Positions 6,495 to 6,726 of a stretch of 6,726 bases of DNA are shown piece by piece. The stretch's first letter is position 1. Each line of letters opens with the position of its first letter. Below the pieces are notes generated by a model. That model was given only the letters and a program-made list of their open reading frames with translations. It searched no databases and was not told the origin of the DNA. Location of the stretch: the NCBI GenBank assembly GCA_003695105.1, contig RFIZ01000024.1:1-6726 (forward strand), in the 5' to 3' direction. The position numbers and the translations under genes are program-made. The DNA comes from Fidelibacterota bacterium (lineage in GTDB: Bacteria > Fidelibacterota > Marinisomatia > Marinisomatales > J089).

Positions 6495-6726
6495 CTATGC
6501 ATCAGTTTTCGGATATTCATTGACGGCCTGTGACCATTCTCTCAGTTTGCGGATCCGTTCCGCTGCGTCGACGGGTAATTCCAACGGACGACCCCGGCCG
6601 TCCAGGAGGATGCCGACGACTCCGCCGTAGATTTCGGTATCGATCGACACGCCTTTACCGGCGCCGATGTCCAGATTTTTCCCCGGAACCAGGTGCGCCT
6701 GAACCGGCTCATACGGAGCCCCGATC
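6495..6726 (-). CDS. MutL-like (glutamate mutase L family) protein, C-terminal 76 residues only
   Basis: The open frame enters from the right edge and ends at TAG 6497-6495. The visible part contains PYEPVQAHLVPGKNLDIGAG, then KGVSIDTEIYGGVVGILLDG, then RGRPLELP and a final amphipathic helix. The pattern of a GxGKG turn, a GGxxG turn and DGRGRPLxLP is one I associate with the C-terminal part of long MutL-like proteins. MutL is the ASKHA-fold accessory protein encoded beside glutamate mutase in clostridia. Many bacterial homologues occur without the mutase, as may be the case here, and their role is unknown. The ATP-binding part would lie outside the window, so the assignment rests on a short stretch and is tentative. 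The gene heads the visible part of the operon and is 19 bases from the next gene. Confidence 0.6.
   Translation of the reverse strand, partial: IGAPYEPVQAHLVPGKNLDIGAGKGVSIDTEIYGGVVGILLDGRGRPLELPVDAAERIRKLREWSQAVNEYPKTDA

Noticed and set aside
6029..6533. Overlapping plus-strand open frames near the right edge
   Set aside because: Both are antisense to the KOW-protein gene and show no domain or ribosome-binding site; codon pattern follows the minus strand.

Overview
The window is bacterial and densely coded, and every supported gene lies on the minus strand, so genes read from high to low coordinates. GC content is mid-range (roughly 50-55% by eye). The only gene recognisable by name is uvrB. 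The rest is an operon of poorly characterised families. I cannot assign a phylum. From memory, similar combinations (a MutL-like protein, a KOW/barrel-sandwich protein, a DUF6754 membrane protein and several orphan polytopic proteins) occur in Chloroflexota and in uncultivated candidate phyla, so an environmental or metagenomic bacterium is likely. This placement is inference.

Layout in transcription order. The operon enters from the right edge with the last 76 codons of a MutL-like (glutamate mutase L family) protein (6495-6726). Next is a 375-residue soluble protein with a barrel-sandwich-like N-terminus and a C-terminal KOW motif (5348-6475). A 101-residue protein with a hydrophobic centre follows (5036-5341), then a three-helix membrane protein resembling DUF6754 (4167-5030). 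An eight-helix membrane protein with a large extracytoplasmic loop comes next (3123-4154). Then comes a bitopic protein with a ~215-residue extracytoplasmic domain (2275-3120), and last a seven-helix membrane protein (1399-2256). Gaps between these genes are 19, 6, 5, 12, 2 and 18 bases, and several Shine-Dalgarno sites lie inside the end of the preceding gene. This is the signature of one co-transcribed unit.

The 280-base gap at 1119-1398 separates the operon from uvrB. It holds two short GC-rich hairpins that may end the operon. It also holds a 124-base segment bounded by an 8-base inverted repeat, a possible 28-codon reading frame with a good ribosome-binding site, and a weak candidate promoter placed so that uvrB mRNA would be almost leaderless. 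uvrB (1-1118) carries its first 372 codons and runs off the left edge.

The operon is the part worth attention. It couples one putative ASKHA-type protein and one KOW/barrel-sandwich protein to at least four membrane proteins with no established function. This suggests an undescribed membrane complex with a cytoplasmic regulatory or energising part and an extracytoplasmic sensing or binding part. That reading rests on gene order, spacing and predicted topology only.
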